Shown: one piece after another, positions 9,316-21,236 of the stretch
Position numbering within the stretch: the first letter of the stretch is position 1
Layout of the letters: each line of letters starts with the position of its first letter
Origin: Drosophila miranda
Lineage: Eukaryota; Arthropoda; Insecta; Diptera; Drosophilidae
Direction: 5' to 3'
Length of the DNA stretch: 64,000 bases
Assembly (NCBI RefSeq): GCF_003369915.1
Contig: NW_022881614.1
Coordinates: 19,942,336-20,006,335 of the forward strand
Notes under the pieces: model-generated
The model's input: only the letters and a program-made list of their open reading frames with translations
The model's database searches: none
Told to the model about the DNA's origin: nothing
Translations under genes and position numbers: made by a program

Positions 9316-11673
9316 ATGATTAAAATGCGGTGTCTGGCAGCTGCCATGCTAATTTTCGGCTACATTGCCACTACATCAGCCGCCGAGAGTGATGTCCTGG
9401 ACCTGGGGGACGACAACTTCGCATCCACACTGAAGCAGCAGGAGACGACATTAGTTATGTTCTATGCTCCCTGGTAAGTGCGTGTGTGTGGTGTGATGGG
9501 AGCGGGCGTGGCAGGTCGGGAGTGCGATTACCTTAATCAGCTTGTTGCGTCTGCTTTTTAATTAAATTGCGCTGCGAAGAATCTAATTAAAAGTACACGT
9601 CAGCGTTAAGAAGAGGGTCGAAACAGAAGAAAAAAAAATAATCTGCGACTACAAAGTCGGCCAGAGCGGCCATTTTAAGAGACGTAGGGTAGAGGGCAGG
9701 CAGCTTCAACCAGCTAATGTGTCAATACAACTATCTCTTTGTTCGCATATGAGTGTGAGTAGATTATTAGGAGAAAACTTCAAAGCTATCATTTCCAGAT
9801 ACGAGTGCATACGGTTTTTGTATGTGGGCTTGCCGGCCGGTGGCCGATTTCCATCTCCCCGGAGAGCAGTGAAAGAGTTTTTAAATTACATTTAATCCCC
9901 GCATCGTTGGGCTTATCAGCTCTGGAACATAAGCAGTTTAATTAGACGTTGTTAGCAATAAGAGTGCATGATAAGGCAACCCAACTGATAAGTATACGCA
10001 CCCCATGCTATAATTACAAACTATTCGACTTTTTGGGTAACATGTCTTCCTGTTGTCGTGATAAAAATGATGAACTACTAGCTAAATTGGTTCGAGAAAA
10101 GACTGTGACGTGTCCTAATAGACTTTTTCTGTTCTTATAGGTGCGGCCACTGCAAGCGCCTCAAGCCTGAGTATGCCAAGGCGGCTGAGCTCGTCAAGGG
10201 TGATGATCCACCAATTAAGCTGGCCAAGGTTGACTGTACCGAGGCTGGCAAGGAGACCTGCAGCAAGTACTCAGTGAGCGGCTATCCCATACTGAAAATA
10301 TTCCGTCAGGATGAAGTGTCGCAGGACTACAGCGGACCACGTGAGGCCATCGTCATTGCGAAATACATGCGCGCTCAAGTTGGACCTCCCTCTAAGAATG
10401 TGCGCTCTGTGGAGGAGCTCGACAAGTTCCTGGACACCAAGGAGACCTCAATCTTTGGTAGCTTTGAAGACATTGACTCCAAGCTGGCGAAGATCTTCCT
10501 CAAGTTTGCCGACAAGAACCGCGAGAAGTATCGCTTTGGCCACAGCAGCGACGAGGAGGGGTTGAAGAAGAATGGTGAAACGTAAATGATGCCATGTCAA
10601 GACTGCAAATGCGTTTATTATACTTTAAAGAATTTGTTACGCCTCCGGCAATAAAAAATAGCTTTTAAGTTTTGTCCCTTGTCACAAATAACCAAACTAT
10701 TCTATGGCTCTTGTCTTCCGTACAGCGATAAGATTGCGCTGATCCGTGCTCCACATTTGAGCAACAAGTTTGAGGAATCCACAATCAAGTTTGAGGGAAG
10801 CGCTGAGTCCGACCTGACCACCTTCATCAAGGAGAATTAGTAAGTGATCTCTTTTCTATATCCTCCCCCAAGCACACTCTTAATTTACGTTCGTTCAATC
10901 TCTGCAGCCATGGCTTGGTTGGTCATCGTACCCAGGACACTTCGCGGGACTTCCAGAACCCCCTGATCACCGCCTACTACAGCGTCGACTACCAGAAGAA
11001 TCCCAAGGGCACCAACTACTGGCGCAACCGTGTCCTCAAGGTGGCCAAGGAATTTGCCGGCCAAATTAGCTTTGCCATCAGCTCCAAGGACGACTTCCAG
11101 CACGAATTGAACGAATACGGCTACGATATTGTTGGTGACAAGCCCATCGTTTTGGCCCGTGATGCCAAGAATCTCAAGTACTCTCTGAAGGACGAGTTCT
11201 CCGTGGAGAACCTACAAGATTTTGTTGAGAAGCTGCTGGCCGACGAACTGGAGCCATATGTCAAGAGCGAACCCGTCGCAGAGTCGAACGATACTCCGGT
11301 CAAGGTGGCTGTAGCTAAGAACTTTGACGATCTGCTGATCAACAACGGCAAGGACACGCTCATTGAGTTCTACGCCCCATGGTGCGGCCACTGCAAGAAG
11401 CTGACTCCCATCTACGAGGAGCTGGCCGAGAAACTGCAAGACGAGGATGTGGTCATTGTCAAAATGGATGCCACGGCCAACGATGTGCCACCAGATTTCA
11501 ATGTGCGTGGATTCCCCACACTCTTCTGGCTCCCCAAGGACTCGAAGAATAAGCCCGTAAGCTACAACGGGGGTCGCGAGGTCGATGATTTCATCAAATA
11601 CATTGCCAAGGAGGCGACCACAGAACTGAAGAGCTTCGACCGTGACGGAAGGCCCAAGAAGACCGAGCTCTAA
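9316..11673 (+). CDS. ERp60: ERp60 protein disulfide isomerase, copy B
   Basis: Exons 9316-9473, 10141-10581, 10726-10839 and 10908-11673 have the same structure as copy A, all with GT-AG borders and a consensus-like intron 2 donor (GTAAAT). The full 492-residue frame is kept with signal peptide, both CGHC sites and KTEL, so on sequence alone this is the best candidate for a working gene here. It nevertheless carries several replacements absent from A and C: Gly in VKGDD, Val in AIVIAKY, Asp in EELDKF, Gly in EEGLKKN and Ala in KIALIRA. These hint at relaxed constraint. It is followed tail-to-tail by cuff B. AATAAA lies at about 11877. Confidence 0.9.
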
Positions 11674-11931
11674 GCTCCAGGCTCTAATCTTAACTCTTAC
11701 TGCTAACTGCGTCGTTAATGTGGTGTAGTGGCGGTGTAACTAGCATTTCCATATTTTTGTAAAAGTCGAATGCATTCTCTTCAAATTCTTGATGGGATAA
11801 AAATTGTATTAAATTATATATAGTAGTGATGATGATAACGCAGATGAACACAAACCCAACCCCATGAAGATGTCACAATAAACTTAAAACTTCATTTATC
11901 TACTCAACAATGAAATGAAAAATTATTTTCT

Positions 11932-12954
11932 TTAATTCTTATGAAGTGTTGTGGGGGTTAGGTCCTCCATGCGCTCGTCCAACATGATGCGAAACCAATC
12001 GGGAATGAAGGTATACTGGTTCCTGCAAAGATACGAAGTGTACGAGATCTCCCCCTGGCTAGCATCAAACTTCATCAGATACACGGTCTTGGGGCAGTCG
12101 ACTACCGACATAAATCCGCGAATCTGGTCCACCAGCCGCAGCAGGAAATTGACACAGACATTCGGTGACCAGGCTTTTTCCAGCGCAAACAAATTAAAGT
12201 GTTATTTCAATCGGAGTATATTGTATATATGTACTAAAGCAGTCCTTCCAAAGTTGGCGCACAGATAGCTTGTTAATGGTGTGCGCGATGGTGTCGCGGT
12301 TAACATTAGCAACGTAAATGTTTTCGATGCCCACCAGAAAGCACTTGGACCACCACTTGAGGGCGTCGCAACGGTTGTGCGTAGCCTATTCATCCACGCT
12401 CATACTGTCTAGGCGAAACTGCAGCTCCGTAAAGACATAATTTGAACTAGCAGGCGAATAAGAGCAAATTTAAACCGATTTTAAATGTACATTCAAGGCC
12501 CCGTACTTACTTCCCGTCACTTCCTGTCCTAAAACCTTCGGCCAGAACTGGTGAATCGAAAATAAAACGTGTGCCATTTATGCTGAAGTAAAACACTCCG
12601 TTGTATTATCCAGTCGGTTCCATTGGGTCGCATGGTTTCGGCAATGCATTTGCATTCTCTGAAAAAAAAAAAAAAATTACTAAATAGTAATATTGGATGG
12701 GTAACCCAATGCCCTACCGGATAGGAAGTGCCTACGAAGCTTTGCGAGCCAATCAGCATTCAGTTCCTTCATGGGAGAAGTTTTTAGATCCTCAAGAACC
12801 ACGAGCGATTTGCATTGTTCTCAAATATTCCATATGGCGATAAGCTGAAGCCCCCGTGAACCACTGGCTTAGAAAATTCTGGAAAGTCACATCGGTCCGC
12901 TTTGGTAATAACGTGAGGTTTTATATTTAATAATATTTCATCAGAAATCATCAT
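11932..12954 (-). pseudogene. cuff: cutoff-like gene, copy B (multiply disabled)
   Basis: Exon equivalents are 12954-12718, 12658-12511, 12446-12239 and 12180-11932. Lesions against copies A and C: a 289-bp deletion in exon 1 (junction about 12803; removes what is 8016-8304 in copy A, out of frame); the same TAA nonsense codon in exon 2 as copy A; a Trp-to-TAG change in the EWATHN motif (12388-12386); and loss of both splice sites of the last intron (donor GT to TT, acceptor AG to TG). Its 5' flank is intact and faces mdn, so this copy shows the ancestral divergent arrangement. No Cutoff protein can come from it. Confidence 0.78.
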
Positions 12955-13448
12955 GGATTCATCTGAAAACGCAAGATTTAATTTTCCTAAAATTGGTTTT
13001 GCGTTGCTTAACAAAAAAAAATGGCAGCGTTAAATACTATGCGCATACTTGCAAACATATTAATGTTTCTTCCAATACACAACTTTCGTTAATCGTTCAA
13101 GGTTGCAATGTGTTGTCTAAGCTGGCTTTTAACTTTTACAAATCACACCGGTTCAGCAATTATTTTGGAGGCTCTACTGTGCTTCCCACTCCCACTCACA
13201 ACAATTTGGCGCAATGCCGGTTTTGGGGATGCCAAGCCTAAACAAACCGGAAGGTTGCCAGACTGCCGCACACAGATGTTCGCATTGAACTGTGTGGCAA
13301 CCATTGCAAGGTGCGCTGCACGTGTTTCAAATTCGCGTGTGTTGCTTGTTCATTCCCGGGTCTGAGCTCTGAAATTAATTCGAAAGCAGTTAAAAGTAGC
13401 TCGAAAGAAATAACAGTATCCGAATACAGTTGACCGGCTACCAAGGCA
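12955..13448. promoter_or_regulatory. Divergent intergenic region between cuff B and mdn
   Basis: A 494-bp gap separates the cuff ATG (minus strand) from the mdn ATG (plus strand). It must have held the start regions of both genes in the parent locus. I see no TATA box. An A-run (13012-13020) and AT-rich sequence lie nearest cuff. No other coding frame is convincing. Confidence 0.45.
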
Positions 13449-16400
13449 ATGGAGGTAAATGCCATCAAGCTACGATTTTGTGCACAGCGACTTCTGCAGT
13501 TGACTGCCAACGAGCCCCAAGACAATTTGTTTGTTCAAAATGTACAGAAGTTCATCAGAAAGAAGGTAAGTGTATGATCATATTTTAGAAATATGTGCCT
13601 CAAGACGTGGAACGTCTGTTCTGCAGTCTCAGCGAGCAACTTGCGTGTCCGGCCTACACCGTTCCCTTGGCAGTGAGCTTTGAGGAGCAACTGTTGCTGC
13701 TCCTTAGCATGGCCCTGCGATGGGACTCGGCTGGAGACGATATCCATCAATATCATAAGGAGTGCATCGCCCTGTCAAAGCTAATGGACATCTCTGTGGA
13801 TGCGCAGAGGTAAGTAGAGGTCCCTGTATCGGATGACCAGTCTCAAAAGCACACATTCCCTCTGACACCCGTATAGGTTTGCAAAGAGCTACTTCCACAA
13901 CAAGCCAGCACCGTTCGAGAAAAGCCAAAGTAATTCCAGCAGTGTCCCCAGCAAAAGGGCAAAGAACGCAAAGGCCAGCCAAAAGTTAGATGAACTGGAG
14001 CTCTTGAAATGTTGCTACCAGTTGCTGCGAAGTGACACGTCCTACTTCCGTGAGTTGTGGGACTGGTCCGGCTTCATTGCCACCTACTCGCACCTCGAGA
14101 CCCCCTGCCCGATGATACAACTATACTGCAACTACATCATGGCCATGCTCACGAATATGAGCCCAACACAGCGGAATGCCCAAAATGCCAAGATATCCAC
14201 AGAAGCACAGCTCCGATTTGAACGCGAGAAGGAACAGTCATGGGCCGTAGCCAGGCAGGCCGAGGGCTGCTGCTATTCTCCCGAAGACGAAACGCCTGAA
14301 CAGATGCTGAGCCTGAGCCTCAACCAGAGTGTGACCAACATTGAGGGCGTACTCTTGCCGACATTCAACAAGAAGAATCAGGAATTCTATGCAAGCACTG
14401 ACGGCTGCTACGATCGCATTGTAAAGGTGGATTCGACGGTTGTAAATCTGCGGAGCATTGCCCTCGGCGTCGCAGCGGCCAATCCGAGACGACGCTTATT
14501 GAGTATCTGGCCCGCAAGACGGGACGCATTTGCCCCAAGCCCAAGGAGATTGACACTCGCGAAAAGGCGCTGCGAAAGGCTGAAGAGGAGGACAAATTGT
14601 TGACACCAAAAAAAGGAAAAAAGGGGAAAGAAAAGAAGCGGAAACTGGAGGAGGACCTTCCCATCGACCAGGCATTGCTGGATCTGGGTGAAATGTCGCA
14701 AAAGCATGGCTTTCTACGGATACAGCTGGGCGACCAGAACGACAGCAAAATGTTATTGGGCCAATATCGCTGCACAGATGTGCCTGGGGAATTCGTTTGG
14801 CTTCCTGGTGTCCTCACGCAGGTGAGAAGGAATTGATTAAACTGAACGAGGGTTCTATTATATGAATGATTATTTGCACTTTTAGGATGTCATGCATGGC
14901 TACTGGCTGTTGCTGGAGGATCTGGATGCCGCCACCCAAGACACCTACACAATTCTGAGCAGTTTGCTGGAGAGGCAGTGCCTGAGCGTTCCCGGCTTTC
15001 GCGACTCTGTGAAGATTGAGCCAGGCTTTCAATTGTTTGTCACAGTGCGGTAAGAGTCCATGGAACATTCAAAGCATCTTTATCCTAAACATTTTCTCTG
15101 TTTTAGGACCAACAAATCGGCCAGCAATTCGGGACAGAAATCGCTCTATTCGCTGCTGGATAAATATCTGTATACGATCAACGTTTTGCCGCTTTCCCGC
15201 AACGAGCTGTGCAAGGTGGTCAGCACCAACTATCCCAAGCTGGCGACCGTCGCCAATCGAGTGGTGGACGTGTTCCTTACCTTCTCCAGTGGCAATCACA
15301 TGGCCGCCGACAATCTGCGTCAGCAGGATTCGAACGACAAGGCGGACAACACGGAGAAGTACGTGGCGCTGCCCTTTAAGCAGGTCACACTCTCATCCAG
15401 TCCCAACTCGGGCCGCCTGGTCTCGACTCGGGATCTGGTCAAGCTGTGCCAGCGTTCGAATGCCCAGTTCTCGGTGACCAGCGCCGAGTTTGCCTACTTT
15501 GTGTTCCAGAATGCCGTCGATGTATTCTGTTCGTATCTGCCGCAGAGTAGGGAGAAGATCACGCTGATTACGAGCATCGGCGCCAAGTTGGGCATCATTC
15601 GCTCCAGATGCGAGCATTTCGCTAATGAATACAAACCGGATGTGGATTTTGGACTGGAGATTATCAAGATCGGACGTGCCAGTCTCCTGGCCAAGTCCGA
15701 GCTGCTGTCCAATAATGAGAATGGGGAGCAGGTCTCAGAGCAAGACCTGAAGCGACAGAAACTAACCGAGCAGACCAGGAGGGCCATCGGCCAGACCAGC
15801 GTCAAGCGTGCCACCTTCTCGGTTTACACGTCTCGCCAGCTGCATCTTGGAACGGATTGCCGGCTGTGTGAGCCACTCGGAGCCCGTGCTGCTGGTGGGG
15901 GAGACGGGTGCGGCCAAGACCTCTTCCGTGCAGTATCTGGCCGAGCGCACCGAACACAAGCTGGTCGTCGTGAACATGAACAACCAGTCGGATGTCTCGG
16001 ATCTCGTGAGCGGATTCAAGCCCGTCGAACTCAACTACGTGCACTTGCTCTGCGAGACCTTCAATGCCGAGAAGAACATGCAGTTCCTCCGGATCTTTGC
16101 CACGCATTACAACAGCGGCCGGCACAGTGTCATTATACGCACTATGATCAGCCTGTGCTATCAGGTGTGCAGGAACACGGATCTAACGAGCCACCAGATG
16201 GTGCCGCGTTGGCGCACGCTTTGCGAGAAGCTGCAGAAGCTGCAGACACAGCTGGACAAGAGCATTAACATTTCGTTTGCCTTCATACCCGGTTCCCTGG
16301 TGAACTGCATCAGCAAAGGCTGCTGGACGAGATCAATTTGGCATCGGCCGAGACCCTGAAATGCCTGTCGACCATCCTAGAGCCAGAGGGATCGGTTGTG

Positions 16401-17376
16401 CTGCTGGAGCGGGGCGATTTCATGCCCGTCAAGCGGCATCCGGACTTTCGCATCTTCGCCTGCATGAACCCCAACACGGACATTGGCAAGAAGGATCTGT
16501 CCGTGGGCATACGCAATCGATTTACCGAATTCTTTGTGGACGAACTGACGACGGACGCGTACCTCAGTCTGCTGGTGAGTGACTATTTGGCCAACACGGG
16601 CATCCAGCGGAAGTCCGTGCACAGCATTGTCCAGCTCTACAAGTCACTGCGTCGCCTCTCCGAGCACCAGCTGAACGATGGCCTGTGCAATCGTCCCGTC
16701 TACTCTTTGCGCACCCTGTGCCGCAGTCTGCGCATCTGTGCTCGGAATCTGTGCGGCTCCATTGAGCGGAATCTGTACGAGAGCTTCTGCCTGAGTTTTC
16801 TCACTCAGCTGGATCCGGAGTCGCATCATGTGGTGCTGCTGCTCATTCGGAATGCCCTGCTGAGCAATGCCAAGGCCGTGCTTAGCAAGCAGCGGCCCCG
16901 ATTGGGAGAGAACTATCTACAGTTCGAGGGCTACTGGATACAGCTGGGGGGCCTGGAGCAGCAGTCCTGCTCCCACTACATCCTCACGGAGAGCGTCCAA
17001 AAGAATCTGCAAGTTTTCGCGCGCATCATATCGATTGGCAAGCTGCCCATCCTGCTCCAGGGACCCACCAGTGCCGGCAAGCCTAGTCTTATCGACTCCG
17101 TGGCCCGCCGAAGTGGCAATCGCTGTCTGCGCATCAACAACCACGAGCATACCGACCTTCAGGAGTACATTGGCACCTATGCGGCCGATCTGGAGGGCAA
17201 GCTCACTTTCCAGGAGGGTGTCCTCGTGCAGGCCATGCGTCAGGGTTACTGGATCATCTTGGACGAACTGAATCTGGCCTCCACCGACATTCTGGAAGCG
17301 CTCAATCGCGTGCTGGACGACAATCGAGAGCTTTACATTGCCGAGACGCAGACACTAGTGAAAGCACATCCGAATT
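13449..17376 (+). pseudogene. mdn: midasin (MDN1/REA1-type dynein-like AAA ATPase), 5' fragment, broken
   Basis: Midasin is a giant nuclear ATPase that removes assembly factors from pre-60S ribosomes. Only the first quarter or less is here, in five exons: 13449-13565, 13589-13809, 13877-14821, 14886-15049 and 15107 to about 17376. Visible parts are an AAA1 Walker B-like stretch (GYWLLLEDLDAA), AAA2 (VLLVGETGAAKTS, Walker A) and AAA3 (LLQGPTSAGKPSL with WIILDELNLAS). Lesions: intron 1 is only 23 bases, too short for normal splicing and in-frame stopped if retained; one base is missing near 14481; a frameshift lies near 15815-15835; about 7 bases are missing before LLDEINLAS near 16318; and both visible Walker A motifs carry substitutions (AAKT for GKT, GKPS for GKTS). 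The gene ends after HPNFI, followed by about 50 bases of filler and unit C. Confidence 0.85.
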
Positions 17377-17426
17377 TTATCAATCGCTATAAAGAAATTT
17401 ACCGGTCTAGTACACGGCTACATAGC
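17377..17426 (+). other. Junction filler between mdn fragment and unit C
   Basis: About 50 bases that match neither midasin coding sequence nor the upstream region of units A and B. They contain TATAAAG at 17388-17394, about 40 bases before the initiator-like CACAGTTAG, somewhat far for a Drosophila TATA box. ERp60 C would depend on this and on the mdn fragment for a promoter. Confidence 0.6.
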
Positions 17427-17501
17427 ACAGTTAGTCTAGTCGCAGCAGGCAGTTGCCGAGTCGAGAAATATATTTGCTTCAGATTGTAGTACTGACTAAA
17501 C

Positions 17502-19856
17502 ATGATTAAAATGCGGTGTCTGGCAGCTGCCATGCTAATTTTCGGCTACATTGCCACTACATCAGCCGCCGAGAGTGATGTCCTGGACCTAGGGGACGAC
17601 AACTTCGCATCCACACTGAAGCAGCAGGAGACGACATTGGTTATGTTCTATGCTCCCTGGTAAGTGCGTGTGTGTGGTGTGAGGGGAGCGGGCGTGGCAG
17701 GTCGGGAGTGCGATTACCTTAATCAGCTTGTTGCGTCTGCTTTTTAATTAAATTGCGCTGCGAAGAATCGAATTAAAAGTACACGTCAGCGTTAAGAAGA
17801 GGGTCGAAACAGAAGAAAAAAAAAAATCGGCGACTACAAAGTCGTTATCCGAGCGGCCATTTTAAGAGACGTAGGGTAGAGGGCAGGCAGCTTCAACCAG
17901 CTAATGTGTCAATACAGCTATCTCTTTGTTCGCATATGAGTGTGAGTAGATTATTAGGAGAAAACTTCAAAGCTATCATTTCCAGATACGAGTGCATACG
18001 GTTTTTGTATGTGGGCTTGCCGGCCGGTGGCCGATTTCCATCTCCCCGGAGAGCAGTGAAAGAGTTTTTAAATTACATTTAATCCCCGCATCGTTGGGCT
18101 TATCAGCTCTGGAACATAAGCAGTTTAATTAGACGTTGTTAGCAATAAGAGTGCATGATAAGGCAACCCAACTGATAAGTATACGCACCCCATGCTATAA
18201 TTACAAACTATTCGACTTTTTGGGTAACATGTCTTCCTGTTGTCGTGATAAAAATGATGAACTAGCTAAATTTGTTCGAGAAAAGACTGTGACGTGTCCT
18301 AATAGACTTTTTCTGTTCTTATAGGTGCGGCCACTGCAAGCGCCTCAAGCCTGAGTATGCCAAGGCGGCTGAGCTCGTCAAGGATGATGATCCAACAATT
18401 AAGCTGGCCAAGGTTGACTGTACCGAGGCTGGCAAGGAGACCTGCAGCAAGTACTCAGTGAGCGGCTATCCCATACTGAAAATATTCCGTCAGGATGAAG
18501 TGTCGCAGGACTACAGCGGACCACGTGAGGCCATCGGCATTGCTAAATACATGCGCGCTCAAGTTGGACCTCCCTCTAAGAATGTGCGCTCTGTGGAGGA
18601 GCTCGCCAAGTTCCTGGACACCAAGGAGACCTCAATCTTTGGTAGCTTTGAAGACATTGACTCCAAGCTGGCGAAGATCTTCCTCAAGTTTGCCGACAAG
18701 AACCGCGAGAAGTATCGCTTTGGCCACAGCAGCGACGAGGAGGTGTTGAAGAAGAATGGTGAAACGTAAATGATGCCATGTCAAGACTGAAAATGCGTTT
18801 ATTATACTTTATACAATTTGTTACGCCTCCGGCAATAAAAAATAGCTTTTAAGTTTTGTCCCTTGTCACAAATAACCAAAGTATTCGATGGCTCTTGTCT
18901 TCCGTACAGCGATAAGATTGTGCTAATCCGTGCTCCACATTTGAGCAACAAGTTTGAGGCTTCCACAGTCAAGTTTGAGGGAAGCGCTGAGTCCGACCTG
19001 ACCACCTTCATCAAGGAGAATTAGTAAGTGATCTCTTTTCTATATCCTCCCCAAGCACACTCTTAATTTACGTTCGTTCAATCTCTGCAGCCATGGCTTG
19101 GTTGGTCATCGTACCCAGGACACTTCGCGGGACTTCTAGAACCCCCTGATCAGCGCCTACTACAGCGTCGACTACCAGAAGAATCCCAAGGGCACCAACT
19201 ACTGGCGCAACCGTGTCCTCAAGGTGGCCAAGGAATTTGCCGGCCAAATTAGCTTTGCCATCAGCTCCAAGGACGACTTCCAGCACGAATTGAACGAATA
19301 CGGCTACGATTTTGTTGGTGACAAGCCCATCGTTTTGGCCCGTGATGCGAAGAATCTCAAGTACTCTCTGAAGGACGAGTTCTCCGTGGAGAACCTACAA
19401 GATTTTGTTGAGAAGCTGCTGGCCGACGAACTGGAGCCATATGTCAAGAGCGAGCCCGTCCCAGAGTCGAAAGATACTCCGGTCAAGGTGGCTGTAGCTA
19501 AGAACTTTGACGATCTGCTGATCAACAACGGCAAGGACAAGCTCATTGAGTTCTACGCCCCATGGTGCGGCCACTGCAAGAAGCTGACTCCCATCTACGA
19601 GGAGCTGGCCGAGAAACTGCAAGACGAGGATGTGGTCATTGTCAAAATGGATGCCACGGCCAACGATGTGCCACCAGAGTTCAATGTGCGTGGATTCCCC
19701 ACACTCTTCTGGCTCCCCAAGGACTCGAAGAATAAGCCCGTAAGCTACAACGGGGGTCGCGAGGTCGATGATTTCATCAAATACATTGCCAAGGAGGCGA
19801 CCACAGAACTGAAGAGCTTCGACCGTGACGGAAGGCCCAAGAAGACCGAGCTCTAA
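17502..19856 (+). pseudogene. ERp60: ERp60, copy C (premature stop)
   Basis: Exons 17502-17659, 18325-18765, 18910-19023 and 19091-19856 keep GT-AG borders and the same phases as A and B. Codon 254 (19137-19139) is TAG where A and B have CAG, so the product would end after the first CGHC domain and part of the b domains, with no second CGHC site and no KTEL. Other differences include Thr in DPTIKL, Lys in ESKDTP and Lys in GKDKLIEF. The duplicated block starts at the presumed transcription start, so the native upstream promoter DNA is missing. A residual 3' frame continues to the normal stop. Confidence 0.88.
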
Positions 19857-20105
19857 GCTCCAGGCTCTAATCTTAACTCTTACTGCTAACTGCGTCGTTA
19901 ATGTGGTGTAGTGGCGGTGTAACTAGCATTTCCATATTTTTGTAAAAGTCGAATGCATTCTCTTCAAATTCTTGATGGGATAAAAATTGTATTAAATTAT
20001 ATATAGTAGTGATGATGATAACGCAGATGAACACAAACCCAACCCCATGAAGATGTCACAATAAACTTAAAACTTCATTTATCTACTCAACAATGAAATG
20101 AAAAA

Positions 20106-21236
20106 TTATTTTCTTGAATTCTTATGAAGTGTTGTGGGGGTTAGGTCCTCCATGCGCTCGTCCAACATGATGCGAAACCAATCGGGAATGAAGGTGTACT
20201 GGTTCCTGCCAAGATACGAAGTGTACGAGATCTCCCCTGGCTAGCATCAAACTTCATCAGATACACGGTCTTGGGGCAGTCGACTACCGACATAAAGCCG
20301 CGAATCTGGTCCACCAGCCGCAGCAGGAAATTGACACAGACATTCGGTGACCAGGCTTTTTCCTGCGCAAACAAATTAAAGTGTTATTTCAATCGGAGTA
20401 TATTGTATATATGTACTAACGCAGTCCTTCCAAAGTTGGCGCACAGATAGCTTGTTAATGGTGTGCGCGATGGTGTCGCGGTTAACATTAGCAACGTAAA
20501 TGTTTTCGATGCTCACCAGAAAGCACTTGGACCACCACTTGAGGGCGTCGCAACGGTTGTGCGAAACTGCAACTCCGTAAAGACATAATTTGAACTAGCA
20601 GGCGAATAAGAGCAAATTTAAACCGATTTTAAATGTACATTCAAGGCCCCGTACTTACTTCCCGTCACTTCCTGTCCTAAAACCTTCGGCCAGAACTGGT
20701 GAATCGAAAATAAAACGTGTGGCATTTATGCTGAAGTAAAACACTCCGTTGTATTGTCCAGTCGGTTCCATTGGGTCGCATGGTTTCGGCATTGCATTTG
20801 CGTTCTCTGAAAAAAAAAAAAAAAAAAACTAAATAGTAATATTGGATGGGTAATCCAATGCCCTACCGGATAGGAAGTGCCTACGAAGCTTTGCGAGCCA
20901 ATCAGCATTCAGTTCCTTCATGGGAGATGTTTTTAGATCCTCAAGAACCACGGGGCAGATGTAAATCGTGTTTCGATACTTGGTCACGGCGAGGGTCCAG
21001 TTCTCCTTCATTTCGTAGGGAGTCCTCAAGATTAGTTCAAGAACTTCGGTGGTGCACACAATGTCGTAACTGACTTCCACCTCCAGTTTGGCGCTTAGAT
21101 GGGATGTCCCAGTGCTCTCCATGTACAATAGTATGTTGTCCAAGCCTGGCTGCGATAAAAGTAAACTTCGCGGAGGACTCGGCTCAGAGTCCCCCAGGTG
21201 CACTTGGAATTTTTTCATTTTCGCAAGCGATTTACA
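20106..21236 (-). pseudogene. cuff: cutoff-like gene, copy C (truncated, frameshifted)
   Basis: Exon equivalents are about 21236-20867 (5' truncated), 20806-20659, 20594-20421 and 20362-20106. It keeps CAA at the codon that is TAA in copies A and B, and both splice sites of the last intron. It is disabled by a 34-bp out-of-frame deletion in exon 3 (GC microhomology, near 20563), a missing C in exon 4 (about 20235), a changed natural stop (TAA to TCA), and a break at 21220-21236 where repeat sequence replaces the first third of exon 1. The lesions in C differ from those in A and B, so decay was partly independent after duplication. Confidence 0.78.

Noticed and set aside
13566..13588. midasin intron 1 as a normal functional intron
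   Set aside because: 23 bases is too short for splicing even though the borders look like GT-AG.
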